Shown here piece by piece: positions 23,375 to 32,325 of a stretch of 64,000 bases of DNA; the first letter of the stretch is position 1, and each line of letters begins with the position of its first letter. Below the pieces are notes generated by a model. The model was given only the letters and a program-made list of their open reading frames with translations. It ran no database searches and was not told the origin of the DNA. The translations under genes were made by a program, and so were the position numbers. Origin of the DNA: Mycolicibacterium chubuense NBB4. GTDB taxonomy: Bacteria > Actinomycetota > Actinomycetes > Mycobacteriales > Mycobacteriaceae. The DNA is taken from assembly GCF_000266905.1 (NCBI RefSeq), contig NC_018027.1, positions 2,976,001 to 3,040,000 on the forward strand, in the 5' to 3' direction.

Positions 23375-26132
23375 GGCACGCCGGCACGTCCTCGTCGGCG
23401 TCGTCGTCGCGGCGGTGCTGGTCGTGGTGTTGTGCGCGGCCGACTTCCCGCAGTTCGCCCGGCCCGCCCCCGAGCCGTCGCGCGTGGAGCTGGCCGCCGG
23501 CTGGACGCTGACCTCCGCGCGGGCGGCCGGCGAGGACGGCGCGCTGCTGTCGACCACGGGCTACGCGCCCACCGGCTGGCACTCCATCGCGACGATGCCG
23601 GCGACGGTTCTCGGCGCGTTGCAGCAGGACGGCACCTACCGCGACCTCTACGTCGGCACCAACCTGCGCGACGAGGTGCCGCCGGATCTGTGGCGGCAGG
23701 ACTGGTGGTACCGCACCACGTTCACCGCGCCGGGCGGCCACTCCACCTATCTGCTCGAGTTCCCCGGCATCAACTACCGCGCCGAGGTGTGGCTCAACGG
23801 GCACCGGATCGGCGGCTCCGCCGACCTGGTGGGGATGTACGTCGCACACGAGATCGACGCGACGCGGTGGATCCGGCAGGGCGAGCCGAACGTGCTGGCG
23901 GTGAAGGTCACGCCCGAACGGGCGCTGCAGGACGTCGACGGCGTCGAGCTGGCCGACAGCTGGTACGACTGGATCAACTGGGAATACCTGGGCTACCGCG
24001 GCCCGCCGTCGGATCACCCGGTGACGAACTCGTATGTCCCGGACCGCAATGCCGGCATCTTCAAACCCGTCTACCTGCAGATGTCGGAGGACGTCTCGCT
24101 CGGCCCGGCCGCGGTGACCAGTGAATTGCCCCTGCCGAGAACCGATTCCGCCGACCTGACGCTGTACACCAGCGTCCGTAACCATTCCGCGAAGACGGTC
24201 CACGGGGTCGTGCGCGTGATCATCAGCCGCCCCGGCAAGCCCACGATCTCCATCGACCAGCGCGTCAGCGTAGGCCCCGGCCAGGAGCGCGAGGTCTCCT
24301 TCGATCGCGCGGCCTACCCGCAGCTGTCCGTCGACGAGCCGGATCTGTGGTGGCCGTACACGATGGGCGATCCGGCGCTCTACGACCTGCGCGTCGAGTT
24401 CCGTCGCTACAACCGCGTCGACGACGCCCGCCGGCAGCGGTTCGGCATCCGCGAGATCTCCCAGCACCGCGACGCCGACACCAGCCATCCGGAACTCGGC
24501 GCCGGCGGCAACTTCTACCTCACGGTCAACGGCAAGGATCTGCTGGTCCGCGGCGCGGCCTATGCGCCAGACCTGTTGTTCACCGACGACGCTGCGCGCG
24601 AGGCCGCGACGCTGCGCTACGCCAAGGACCTCGGCCTGAACATGCTGCGTCTCGAGGGCAAGTTCCCCGGCGAGCGGCTCGTCGAGGAGGCCGACGAACT
24701 CGGCATCCCGCTGATGGCCGGCTGGATGTGCTGCAACCAGTGGGAGAAATGGTCGCAGTGGGACGCCGAGGACAACCGCGTCGCCCGGCAGTCTCTGGCC
24801 TCCCAGATAGCCATGTTGCGTTCGCACGCTTCAGCTTTCGTGTGGGCCAACGGCAGCGACGGCAGACCGCCCCCGGCCGTGCTCGACGGCTATCACCGCA
24901 TCCTGACGCAGCTGCACTGGCCGAACGCCGTCGTCGACACCGTGTCCAGCATGACCAGAGACAGTGCGGGACAACGGCTCTGGGACGGGATTCACATGGC
25001 GGGCCCCTACAGCTGGCGGCCCCCGAGCTACTGGTTCGCCGGCCGGTACGCCCCGACGCGGGGCGCGACCGCCGAACAGGGCGACAACGAACACATCCCG
25101 CCGCTGGCGAGCCTGCGCAGGTTCATCCCGCCCGACAAACTGTGGCCGATCAACGAGACCTGGTTCTTCCACGCCGGCGCCAATGCCAGCAACTCGGCAC
25201 TGACCACCATCCGCAGGGCGATCGACCGCCGCTACGGGCCGTCGGCGGATGTCGAGGCGTTCACCCGCAAAGCGCAAGTGGCGCAGTATGAATCGACCCG
25301 GGCGCAGTTCGAGGCGTTCGCCGCCGGGGGCTGGGACAGCCACAAGATGACGATCTACTGGATGCTCGACAACCACTGGCCGTCGTTCTTCGGTCACCTC
25401 TTCGACTACTACCTGCGCCCCGGCGGCGCCTACTACGGCGCCAAGAAGGGCCTGCGGCCGCTGTCGGTGGTGTTCGACTCCTACGCGACCGGCAACCACG
25501 ACCACGCGACCGTGGCCGTCGTCAACCAGACCCCGGCCGACCGCCGCGACCTCCAGGTGCGCGTCCGGGTGTACGACGTGCAGGGACGGCTGCGCGACGA
25601 CCGGACAGCTGCCCACGTCGACGTCGCCTCCGGAGGGACCGCACCGGCGCTGACGCTGCCCCGCGTGGCGACCGACTCACCGGTGTTCTTCGTGCGGTGC
25701 GAAGTGCGCGACGGCGCGGGAACCCTCCTCGGCGACAACGTCTACTGGCAGTCGCAGCGGCGCGACGACGTGGGGGACCCGCGCAACGACCAGGCCTTCG
25801 AGTTGCGCGCGGCCAGCTGGGCCGACATGGCCGCCCTCAACACGATGGCCCGCGCGCCCCTGCAGGTCAGCGCCCGCCGCGGCCGCGACGGCGCGGTGGT
25901 CGTCCGGCTGCACAATCCCGGCCGCGGCGTCGCGTTCTTCGAACGCGCCGAGATCCTGTCGACCCCCGACGGCGACGAGATCCTTCCCGTGGAGTACTCC
26001 GACAACTACGTCACCGTCTTCGGCGGCGAGACCGTCGAGATCAGGGGTTCGGCGCTGGCGCCCGGCGTCGGCGCCGGCTGGGTCCGGGTCTCCGGCTACA
26101 ACACCGCGCCGGTCGTCGTGCCGGTCCGCTGA
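23298..26132 (+). CDS. membrane-anchored GH2 glycosidase, exo-beta-D-glucosaminidase (CsxA)-like
   Basis: 944 residues from GTG at 23298 (GTG 23322 is an alternative). A hydrophobic segment at about residues 29-46 (HVLVGVVVAAVLVVVLCA) acts as signal or anchor. The GH2 order follows: sugar-binding jelly roll (about 60-260), Ig-like domain (about 265-375), TIM barrel (about 400-700), and C-terminal beta domains. The barrel matches the exo-glucosaminidase clade: Asp near 521 in WANGSDGRPPP fits its unusual acid/base Asp, Glu near 593 in ATAEQGDN fits the nucleophile, and MAGPYSW, KAQVAQYESTRAQFEAF and GGAYYGAKK are typical. Substrate in a mycobacterium is unclear. No ATG exists near the expected N-terminus; the start overlaps the upstream dehydrogenase by 53-77 bp. 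Confidence 0.85.
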   Translation: MTNRGTPPVPSSSWTAAWSTTSRTSRARRHVLVGVVVAAVLVVVLCAADFPQFARPAPEPSRVELAAGWTLTSARAAGEDGALLSTTGYAPTGWHSIATMPATVLGALQQDGTYRDLYVGTNLRDEVPPDLWRQDWWYRTTFTAPGGHSTYLLEFPGINYRAEVWLNGHRIGGSADLVGMYVAHEIDATRWIRQGEPNVLAVKVTPERALQDVDGVELADSWYDWINWEYLGYRGPPSDHPVTNSYVPDRNAGIFKPVYLQMSEDVSLGPAAVTSELPLPRTDSADLTLYTSVRNHSAKTVHGVVRVIISRPGKPTISIDQRVSVGPGQEREVSFDRAAYPQLSVDEPDLWWPYTMGDPALYDLRVEFRRYNRVDDARRQRFGIREISQHRDADTSHPELGAGGNFYLTVNGKDLLVRGAAYAPDLLFTDDAAREAATLRYAKDLGLNMLRLEGKFPGERLVEEADELGIPLMAGWMCCNQWEKWSQWDAEDNRVARQSLASQIAMLRSHASAFVWANGSDGRPPPAVLDGYHRILTQLHWPNAVVDTVSSMTRDSAGQRLWDGIHMAGPYSWRPPSYWFAGRYAPTRGATAEQGDNEHIPPLASLRRFIPPDKLWPINETWFFHAGANASNSALTTIRRAIDRRYGPSADVEAFTRKAQVAQYESTRAQFEAFAAGGWDSHKMTIYWMLDNHWPSFFGHLFDYYLRPGGAYYGAKKGLRPLSVVFDSYATGNHDHATVAVVNQTPADRRDLQVRVRVYDVQGRLRDDRTAAHVDVASGGTAPALTLPRVATDSPVFFVRCEVRDGAGTLLGDNVYWQSQRRDDVGDPRNDQAFELRAASWADMAALNTMARAPLQVSARRGRDGAVVVRLHNPGRGVAFFERAEILSTPDGDEILPVEYSDNYVTVFGGETVEIRGSALAPGVGAGWVRVSGYNTAPVVVPVR

Positions 26133-26166
26133 CCGGCTCCCCGCCGCACCCCGCACCGCCGGTGCG

Positions 26167-26172
26167 TAATGT
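26167..26172 (+). promoter_or_regulatory. TAATGT -10 element before cinA
   Basis: TAATGT is followed by 8 nt and GTG at 26181. The hexamer overlaps the only upstream ATG (26169), so the GTG is the better start if this is the promoter. Confidence 0.45.
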
Positions 26173-26180
26173 CGGATCCC

Positions 26181-27449
26181 GTGGGCGCGCGGGCGGGCAT
26201 CGTGGTGACGGGAACCGAGGTCTTGACCGGACGCGTGGCGGACCGCAACGGTCCCTTCCTCGCCGACCGCCTGCTAGAGCTCGGGGTGGAGCTGGGCCAT
26301 ATCACCCTGTGCGGCGACCGGCCCGCCGACATCGAGGCGCAGTTGCGGTTCCTGGCGGGCCAGGGTGTCGATCTCATCATCACCAGCGGCGGCCTGGGTC
26401 CCACCGCCGACGACATGACCGTCGAGACCGTCGCGCGGTTCTGCGGTCGCGACCTGGTCCTCGACGCCGGACTGGAGACCACGATCGGCGACATCGTGAC
26501 CGGGCTGATGGCACGCTTCCCCGAGGTGGACCGAGAGGCGGTGATCGCCGCCAACCGCAAACAGGCGCTGGTGCCGGCGGGTGCGGTCATCCTCGACCCG
26601 GTGGGCACCGCGCCCGGGGTGATCGTGCCGGGAACACCCACCGTCGTCGTGCTGCCGGGCCCCCCGCGCGAACTGCAGCCGATGTGGAACGCGGCGATCG
26701 CGACCGACGCGGTGCAGGCCGCGATCGCGGGCCGCACCCGCTACGAGCAGCAGACGGTGCGGATGTTCGGTCTGCCCGAGTCTGGTCTGGCCGACACGTT
26801 GCGCGACGCCGAGCGCAGCGTCGCCGGCTTCGACCGCCTGGAGATCACGACGTGTCTGCGCCGCGGCGAGCTGGAGATCGTGACGCGCTACGAACCCCAG
26901 GACGCGGCGATCTACTCCGAACTGGTCGCGGTCCTGCGCGACCGGCACCCGCGGGAGATCTTCTCCGAGGACGGCTCGCTGGTCGACGATCAGGTCGCCG
27001 CTCTGCTGGCCGGCCGGCGGATCGCGACCGCCGAGTCGTGCACGGCGGGGCTGCTCGCCGCGCGGCTAACCGAGCGGTCCGGCTCGTCGGCGTATGTCGC
27101 CGGCGGTGTGGTGGCGTACGCGAACGCGGCGAAGACCGAACTGCTCGGCGTGGACGCCGCGCTGATCGAACAGCACGGCGCGGTGTCGGAGCCCGTCGCC
27201 GAATCGATGGCGGCCAGCGCGCTGCGGCGCTTCGGCGCCGACACCGCGGTCGCCATCACAGGGGTCGCGGGACCGTCCGGAGGATCGGAGGCCAAACCGG
27301 TGGGCACGGTGTGCTTCGCGGTGGCGCTGGCCGACGGTGCGTCGGTCACCAGAACCACCCAACTGCCCGGCAACAGGTCAGACGTGCGCGAGCGCTCCAC
27401 GACGGTGGCCATGCATCTGCTGCGACGCGCCCTGGGCGGCGAACGCTAG
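26181..27449 (+). CDS. cinA: CinA-family competence/damage-inducible protein
   Basis: 422 residues, full-length CinA. The N-terminal MoaB/MogA-like domain (about 5-170) carries [20 protein letters not shown] and [14 protein letters not shown]; the C-terminal nicotinamide-nucleotide amidase-like domain (about 260-420) carries [37 protein letters not shown] and [10 protein letters not shown]. CinA acts in pyridine-nucleotide repair (deamidation of NMN and/or ADP-ribose pyrophosphatase), and in mycobacteria it has been linked to tolerance of NAD-adduct drugs. GTG at 26181 is preferred to ATG 26169 because of the -10 position and because family members begin near xARAGIVxTGTE. A small conserved gene follows. 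Confidence 0.93.
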   Translation: MGARAGIVVTGTEVLTGRVADRNGPFLADRLLELGVELGHITLCGDRPADIEAQLRFLAGQGVDLIITSGGLGPTADDMTVETVARFCGRDLVLDAGLETTIGDIVTGLMARFPEVDREAVIAANRKQALVPAGAVILDPVGTAPGVIVPGTPTVVVLPGPPRELQPMWNAAIATDAVQAAIAGRTRYEQQTVRMFGLPESGLADTLRDAERSVAGFDRLEITTCLRRGELEIVTRYEPQDAAIYSELVAVLRDRHPREIFSEDGSLVDDQVAALLAGRRIATAESCTAGLLAARLTERSGSSAYVAGGVVAYANAAKTELLGVDAALIEQHGAVSEPVAESMAASALRRFGADTAVAITGVAGPSGGSEAKPVGTVCFAVALADGASVTRTTQLPGNRSDVRERSTTVAMHLLRRALGGER

Positions 27450-27487
27450 AGTGACCGCCAATGGATCCGACCCCGGGAGAATCACCC

Positions 27488-27712
27488 ATGGCTGACACCG
27501 ACGAGCGGCAGGCTTTCTCCACGCTCGCCGAAGAGACCGGTTGGTCGCGGCGCGTCGCGGAGCGCAACGACTACTTCGACAAGGGCGACGTCCGGGTGCA
27601 CGTCGTGTGGAGCGGCGACACCACGATGAGCGGCGGAACGCTCTACCACGACGACATCCTGGCGTCGTTCAGCAGGGAGCTGCCGACGGTGCAGGGCTGG
27701 CTGCGGCGCTGA
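27488..27712 (+). CDS. small conserved protein downstream of cinA
   Basis: 74 residues, no signal or membrane segment. Sequence features are an Arg/Asp-rich centre (GWSRRVAERNDYFDKGDVRVHVVWSGDTTMSG) with Trp and His residues, then YHDDILASFSRELPTVQGWLRR. The ATG at 27488 has GGGAGAA 6-12 nt upstream, and the longer start at 27461 is rejected for lack of such a site. It lies 38 bp after cinA and 8 bp from a convergent hydrolase gene, so it may be cotranscribed with cinA. Looks like a conserved mycobacterial orphan family; no function proposed. Confidence 0.75.
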   Translation: MADTDERQAFSTLAEETGWSRRVAERNDYFDKGDVRVHVVWSGDTTMSGGTLYHDDILASFSRELPTVQGWLRR

Positions 27713-27720
27713 GCCGGAGC

Positions 27721-28638
27721 TCAACGCTTGTCGTGGGTGTCCCAGAGTTCGGTCATCGCGGTCATGATCGACTCGGCCTCGCCGAGCCCGCCGAGATGAC
27801 TCTCGCCGGCCAGCGTGTACAGCTCGGCGTCGGGGAGCATGCCGACGACGTGCCTGCCGTGCGCGAACGGCACGATGTGATCCTTGTCGCCGTGCCACCA
27901 CCGCACCGGGACCTTGACCTCGTCGAGGCGGAAACCCCAGTCGCGGGCGAACACCACGACGTCGGCGAAGGGGGCCGCGAGTTGCTTGCGGCTGCCGTTG
28001 AGTAGGTCGTCGAGGAACATCGCCTTGAACTCCGGCCGCACCAGCAGCCGGCGGTCACCGACCGGCGAGATGCTCGCGTACAGATACAGCGCCGGCTCGG
28101 CCACCGGCTTGATCAGCCGGATCAGCCCGGCGGCCACCATGCTGAGCGGGCTGCCGACGTGCTCGAGCACCGGGGCCACCGGGACGCCGACCTTGCCCAT
28201 GATGCCGCCGCCGATCGCGTCGGCCCCCCGCGTGGGGGCGACGCCGCCGAGCACTCCGACGGCCACCACCCGGTCGGGCATCGCCGCGGCGCAGCCGAGC
28301 GTGTAGGGGCCGCCGCCGGAGAGCCCGATGACCTCCATCTTGTCGATGCCGAGCGTGTCGGCGATCGTCCGCAGATCGTGGGCGAAGTCGATGACCTTCT
28401 CGTACTCGTGCGGGGTCGAGGACCCGATGCCGGGGCGGTCCACACCGATCAACCGGATGCGGTTCTTCTCGGCGTAGAGCCGTGCCTCCACCGGGATCTG
28501 CCTGCGGGCGCCCGGTGTGCCGTGCAGCCAGAAGATGGCCCGCCCCTGCGGATCACCAAACTCGGCGAACCCGAGCTGACGATCGGAGCCGACGAGGACG
28601 TTGCCTTCGAGCTTGGGACGTGCGATCTCCACTGCCAT
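27721..28638 (-). CDS. alpha/beta-hydrolase
   Basis: 305 residues. The oxyanion motif is IFWLHGTPGARRQ (near 37), the nucleophile elbow is GLSGGGPYT (Ser near 125), the acid is probably in WWHGDKDHIVPFAHG, and the catalytic His is in GESHLGGL near the C-terminus. A complete triad suggests an esterase or lipase-like enzyme; Ser followed by Gly-Gly resembles mycobacterial proteins related to the LipJ hydrolase domain, but the substrate is not evident. No signal peptide. A 24-bp imperfect palindrome lies 4-27 bp upstream of the start and would block initiation if bound. Confidence 0.87.
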   Translation of the reverse strand: MAVEIARPKLEGNVLVGSDRQLGFAEFGDPQGRAIFWLHGTPGARRQIPVEARLYAEKNRIRLIGVDRPGIGSSTPHEYEKVIDFAHDLRTIADTLGIDKMEVIGLSGGGPYTLGCAAAMPDRVVAVGVLGGVAPTRGADAIGGGIMGKVGVPVAPVLEHVGSPLSMVAAGLIRLIKPVAEPALYLYASISPVGDRRLLVRPEFKAMFLDDLLNGSRKQLAAPFADVVVFARDWGFRLDEVKVPVRWWHGDKDHIVPFAHGRHVVGMLPDAELYTLAGESHLGGLGEAESIMTAMTELWDTHDKR

Positions 28639-28641
28639 ACG

Positions 28642-28665
28642 TGACAGTGTTCCATGGAACTGTCA
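28642..28665. promoter_or_regulatory. nested palindrome at the hydrolase promoter
   Basis: A perfect 12-bp palindrome GTTCCATGGAAC (28649-28660) sits inside TGACA (28642-28646) and TGTCA (28661-28665). On the minus strand the right arm also forms TTGACA (28666-28661), with a second TTGACA 11 bp upstream (28677-28672). It looks like an operator overlapping a -35 element. Confidence 0.55.
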
Positions 28666-28694
28666 AGGCTCTGTCAACCACCGATCCGGGCCGG

Positions 28695-29546
28695 TCACCG
28701 CGCTGCGCGGAAAAGATACGAGCCGACCGTGGTGAGCCGGTCGCCGGTGCCCTCGTCGTGCATCATCACCCGCACGGCGACGGTGTCCGGCGAGCCCGGG
28801 ATCACCTCGGTGTCGACCCGGAACGGGCCGGCCTTGCCCCGCGCGAGGAACATCACGTGCGACGACACGCCGTGCAGCCCGGTGGTCCCGGTCAGCTCGG
28901 CGGCCCGGTGCCTGGCCGCGGCCTCGAGGACGACGAACTGGGGTCCGATGTGCAGCGCGGCGTCCGGCGAGGCGACGTCGGCGGACAGTTCGGGCAGGGC
29001 CCAGCGGCCGTCGGGGCGCCTGCGCGCACCGAACACCTCCCACAGCGGCGGCAGGTCGGGGGAGTCGACGACCTCGAGCGGGTTGGCCTCCATGCGGGTC
29101 AGTCCCTCCGGCGGCGTGCCGATGCTGATGCCCTGGCCCTCGGTGAGCGCCAGCACTCTGGCGGGGCGGTCGGCGTCGACGATCTTCGAGCGGCTGTACC
29201 CCATCTGCCGGCCCCGCTTGAGTTCCTCGGAGAGGATCGCGATACGGGCGACCCCGACTCCGGGATCGAGGATCTGGCAGGAGTGGATCACCGGGTTGGG
29301 CACCGCTTCCAGGTCGGACATGTGGCCGCCCTCCGGGGAGGCGATACCGAGCACTGCGAGGAGCAGGCCACCGGCGCCGTCGCGCATGTCGCGACGGAGG
29401 GTCACGGTGTTGTCTTCGGGTCCGAGGTCCATCTGCGCGTAGCTGCGGCCGATGTAGCGATAACTGAGCAGTCCGCCCCAGCGTCTGCGCAGTTCGGCGG
29501 CGTACTCCTCGGGCGAACCGGTCAGCTCCCGGATGTCCCGCAGCAT
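28695..29546 (-). CDS. double-hotdog thioesterase/PaaI-like protein
   Basis: 283 residues, apparently two hotdog repeats. The first covers GGLLSYRYIGRSYAQMDLGPEDNTVTLRRDMRDGAGGLLLAVLGIASPEGG; the second covers SYSRSKIVDADRPARVLALTEGQ-like and SADVASPDAALHIGPQFVVLEAAARHRAAELTG, ending with SHVMFLARGKAGPFRVDTEVIPG. Family members hydrolyse acyl-CoA esters, but catalytic residues are poorly conserved and not certain here. It lies 16 bp downstream of the amidase gene on the same strand and is followed 56 bp later by the hydrolase gene, so amidase and thioesterase probably form one transcript. Confidence 0.72.
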   Translation of the reverse strand: MLRDIRELTGSPEEYAAELRRRWGGLLSYRYIGRSYAQMDLGPEDNTVTLRRDMRDGAGGLLLAVLGIASPEGGHMSDLEAVPNPVIHSCQILDPGVGVARIAILSEELKRGRQMGYSRSKIVDADRPARVLALTEGQGISIGTPPEGLTRMEANPLEVVDSPDLPPLWEVFGARRRPDGRWALPELSADVASPDAALHIGPQFVVLEAAARHRAAELTGTTGLHGVSSHVMFLARGKAGPFRVDTEVIPGSPDTVAVRVMMHDEGTGDRLTTVGSYLFRAAR

Positions 29547-29562
29547 GTGCCCCCCTCGGTCG

Positions 29563-31026
29563 TCAGCCGCCGACCCAGGCCGGCGGCCGGCGGCCCGCCC
29601 ACGGTATCGCCGATTCCAGCGCGGCGGCGAGCTTCAGCAGGACGGTCTCCCCGGGGGCCATGAGCTGGACACCGACCGGCAGCCCGTCGTCTGTCGTGCC
29701 CAGCGGTAGCGAGACGGCGGCCCAGCCCGTGACGTTGGCCAGGGAGGTCCACCCCGTGGTGGCGAACTCGACGTCGAAAAAGGCCCGGGTGGTGCCCCGC
29801 GGTTGGTCGAGCAGTCCGTAGGGCGGCGGACCGGTGAGCAGTGTGGGCACCAGGAGCACGTCGTGGCCGGTCATCTGCGCGGCGAAACGCCGCGTCTGGG
29901 CGTGGACCGTGGCGATGGCGTCGGCGTACTGGGCTCCGGTGGTCGTGAAGCCCTCGCGCACCATCACCCAGGTGCTGGGCTCGAACTCGTCTTCGCGCGG
30001 CTCGCGGCCCAGGTGACGCCGCGCGAGGTCGTGCAGTCCGACGTTGCTCACGGTGTGCAGCACCGCGATGGCGTCGGCCACGGCGCCGGCGTCGATCGCG
30101 GGCGACCCCGGTTCGACGGTGTGCCCGAGGCTCTCGAGCGCGGCTCCGGCGGCTTCGACGGCCGCGACGACGGCGGGCGCGGTCGCGGGCCCGGGGAACG
30201 GTGAACCGGTGGCCATCAGAATGCGCTGCGGTGTCGCCGGGGTGGCGATGGCGTCGAGGAACGGCTGGTCCGGCAGCGGCGCCGAGTACGGATCGCCGAC
30301 GCCGGCGCCCGTGACCGCGTCGAGGAGAGCGGCACTGTCGCGGACGGTGCGGGTCAGCGCGTGCTCGTTGACCAGCCCCTCCAGTCCGTGCCCGGCAGCC
30401 GGGGCAAACGAGGTGCGCGCGCGTCGCGGCTTGAGCCCGACCAGCCCGCAGCAGGAGGCCGGGACCCTGATCGAGCCGGTGCCGTCGCCCCCCGAGGCGG
30501 CGGGCACGATTCCCGCCGCGACGGCCGCGGCCGAGCCGCCGCTCGAACCGCCGGGGGTGACCGACGGCGACCACGGGTTCGCGGTGGGGCCGAACAGCGA
30601 CGGCTCCGTCGTGCAGTGGTTGCCCCACTCGGGGGTGTTGGTCTTGCCGAAGAGCACCAGGCCCGCGCCGAGGTAGCGCTCGACGATCCAGGCCGACTCC
30701 TCGGCCACGTGCGTGCGCAGCGCGCGTGATCCCATCGCTTCGGGCGCTCCGGCCAGCGAGGCTCCGAGGTCCTTGAGCAGGAACGGCACCCCGGCCAACG
30801 GGCCGGCCGTGCCGTTGCGCAGCACGCCGGAGGCATCGAGCGCGGCGGCTTGTGCGCCGGCCCGGTCGAAGAGGTCGGTGATCACCGCATTGAGGTCCCT
30901 GGCCGCCTCCAGCCGCACGATCGCGGCCTCGAGCAACTCCTGCGCGGACACCTGACCCGAGGCGGCCATCGCCGCCTGGCCGACAGCATCGGTGCCGGCG
31001 AGTTCGAACGCCGTTGATGAATCCAT
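29563..31026 (-). CDS. amidase-signature family hydrolase
   Basis: 487 residues. The Ser-cisSer-Lys triad is visible: Lys85 in GVPFLLKDL, Ser162 in TPGGSSGGSAAA, and nucleophile Ser185 in GDGTGSIRVPAS. The signature region is intact (NPWSPSVTPGG, then AAGIVPAASGGDG). Enzymes of this family hydrolyse amides, including nylon oligomers, indoleacetamide and aryl amides; the GDGTGS form is slightly unlike the usual GxDTGGS, and the substrate is unknown. ATG at 31026 has AAGGATG 12 nt upstream; an in-frame ATG at 31038 is possible. Upstream lies a small membrane protein gene whose frame has no stop before the amidase. Confidence 0.88.
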   Translation of the reverse strand: MDSSTAFELAGTDAVGQAAMAASGQVSAQELLEAAIVRLEAARDLNAVITDLFDRAGAQAAALDASGVLRNGTAGPLAGVPFLLKDLGASLAGAPEAMGSRALRTHVAEESAWIVERYLGAGLVLFGKTNTPEWGNHCTTEPSLFGPTANPWSPSVTPGGSSGGSAAAVAAGIVPAASGGDGTGSIRVPASCCGLVGLKPRRARTSFAPAAGHGLEGLVNEHALTRTVRDSAALLDAVTGAGVGDPYSAPLPDQPFLDAIATPATPQRILMATGSPFPGPATAPAVVAAVEAAGAALESLGHTVEPGSPAIDAGAVADAIAVLHTVSNVGLHDLARRHLGREPREDEFEPSTWVMVREGFTTTGAQYADAIATVHAQTRRFAAQMTGHDVLLVPTLLTGPPPYGLLDQPRGTTRAFFDVEFATTGWTSLANVTGWAAVSLPLGTTDDGLPVGVQLMAPGETVLLKLAAALESAIPWAGRRPPAWVGG

Positions 31027-31077
31027 GTGCCGGATCATCCTTGGCGCAGACCGGGGCGGCAACTCGCCGATCCCGGT

Positions 31078-31438
31078 TCAGGTGACGGCCGGCCGAGTAC
31101 CCCGCAGCCCCGAGAACCAGCGAGAGCGCGCACAGCGCGAAGGTGCCCAGCGCGAACGGCCAGGCACGTCGGCGCCGCAGCAGCTGCACGATCGTGACGG
31201 CGAGCCCGGCCACTGCGATGGCGGCCGCTGCGAGCAGTGCGGTCAGCACGGCGTCGACCGCGCCCTGGGCGCTGCACGTCTCGGGCGGGCAGTGGTCGAG
31301 GAAGGCCAGCGAGAACAGGCCGATGAACGCCGCGCCCACGCCGAGCAGGACGGTCAGCACCAGCGCGGCGATCGAGACGGCGACGTCGGCGCCTGATCGC
31401 GGCCGCGGCGCAGGCGGTGGGTGTCCGGGCTGTCCCAT
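31078..31438 (-). CDS. three-span membrane protein with unresolved 3' end
   Basis: Reads from ATG at 31438: a Pro-rich start (GQPGHPPPAPRPRSG), then three hydrophobic spans, VAVSIAALVLTVLLGVGAAFI, VLTALLAAAAIAVAGLAVTI and FALGTFALCALSLVLGAAG, with a CPPETC pair in the first outer loop. After GRHLNRD the frame has no stop and stays open, out of phase, through the entire amidase gene to 29522. A TGA at 31080-31078 in the amidase phase would end the protein right after the third span if one base shifted. A frameshift near 31080 is the simplest view. It abuts the small membrane protein gene at 31444, probably as an operon. Confidence 0.55.
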
Positions 31439-31443
31439 GGCCG

Positions 31444-31683
31444 TCAGTCCTGAGCGGACCGTGGGGGAGGTGTCGCCGCGTCGCGTGTGGTGCGCACCAT
31501 CGACTCGGTGATCGCGAGCGCGATCATGATGTCGGCGAACGTGATGAACAGTCCCCACCAGTACATCCACCGGATGGTCACATCCGGTTGCGCGGCGAAA
31601 TAGACAGCGAGGAAGATCGGCCCGACTATCCCGAAAACGAAGATCATCAGCTGAACCCGCAGGTACAGCTTCAGGGTGGGCAT
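31444..31683 (-). CDS. small two-span membrane protein
   Basis: 79 residues. Two hydrophobic spans: LMIFVFGIVGPIFLAVYFAA and a second built from MYWWGLFITFADIMIALAI, followed by a polar tail with prolines. Both termini are probably on the same side of the membrane. The ATG at 31683 follows CAGGAG at rather long spacing. The next gene on the same strand begins 5 bp after its stop, so the two membrane proteins are very likely translated from one message. Function unknown; the pair could form a small membrane complex. Confidence 0.7.
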   Translation of the reverse strand: MPTLKLYLRVQLMIFVFGIVGPIFLAVYFAAQPDVTIRWMYWWGLFITFADIMIALAITESMVRTTRDAATPPPRSAQD

Positions 31684-31805
31684 GAGCCGGAAGTCTCCTG
31701 GGTCCTCACCTGAACGTCAACGGAGGACGAGACCCCCGACGGGCGGAAATTGCTGAGACGATCTAACCTTGGCGAGAGCGTCAATACCCGAGACAGGAGA
31801 GAGAC

Positions 31806-32297
31806 ATGCGCCGGATCCCGCAAGCGGGGTGTGCTGCGGCGACCGTGGTGGCCGCCACGGTCTCGGCCCTGACGAGCGCGGGGGCGGCGTCTGCCGAAGC
31901 TCCGACGGCGATGCCGTTCGCCCAGAAACTGCGCCGCTGCGACTTCAGCCAGTACCAGTACGTCGGCGGCAGCGGCTACGCCCGCCCGTCGGGACAACTG
32001 CGCCGGGAGGGCAGCGACGTCGTCGCCGATGTCCAACTGGCCACAGGACTCCCGAACACTCCCTATGACGTGCGGGTGATCCAGATGCCGCGCGCCTCTG
32101 CGCAGCCCTGCAACGCCGGCGATCCCGGGGTGGCGCACGCCGTTCTGTTCACCGACGGTGTCGGCGGCGGCGCCGTGGCACTGCGCGGCGCCATCATGCC
32201 GGGCGCCACGGGTGCGTGGATCTCCGTCACCCGGCCGGGCACGCGCTCCCAGCAGCCGGACGAGTTCTACACCACCGACCTGATCGCCGCGCTGTAA
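31806..32297 (+). CDS. exported protein, function unknown
   Basis: 163 residues with a signal peptide (MRRIPQAG, Ala/Val-rich core, cleavage near SAGAASAEA about residue 31). The mature domain of about 130 residues has two cysteines (LRRCDFSQ and AQPCNAGD) and a beta-rich look (YQYVGGSGYARPSGQLRREGSDVVADVQLATGLPNTPYDVRVIQMPR). ATG at 31806 follows AGGAGAGAG. TAACCT at 31764-31769 is a candidate -10. It resembles small secreted mycobacterial proteins of unknown role. It is convergent with yaaA at a 28-bp gap containing only a weak GCTGC/GCAGC hairpin. Confidence 0.78.
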   Translation: MRRIPQAGCAAATVVAATVSALTSAGAASAEAPTAMPFAQKLRRCDFSQYQYVGGSGYARPSGQLRREGSDVVADVQLATGLPNTPYDVRVIQMPRASAQPCNAGDPGVAHAVLFTDGVGGGAVALRGAIMPGATGAWISVTRPGTRSQQPDEFYTTDLIAAL

Positions 32298-32325
32298 CGG
32301 GCTGCAGCGCAGCTCGATTCGACCG

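Noticed and set aside
21752..23557. Roughly 600-codon minus-strand frame across the divergent SDR region
   Set aside because: It runs through the divergent promoter and KstR-type site and opposite the SDR; composition is not protein-like.
29522..31570. A fused membrane-protein-plus-unknown product reading through the amidase in another phase
   Set aside because: Beyond the three spans the translation is Arg-rich and motif-free, while the amidase frame has a full catalytic triad; a frameshift explains it better.
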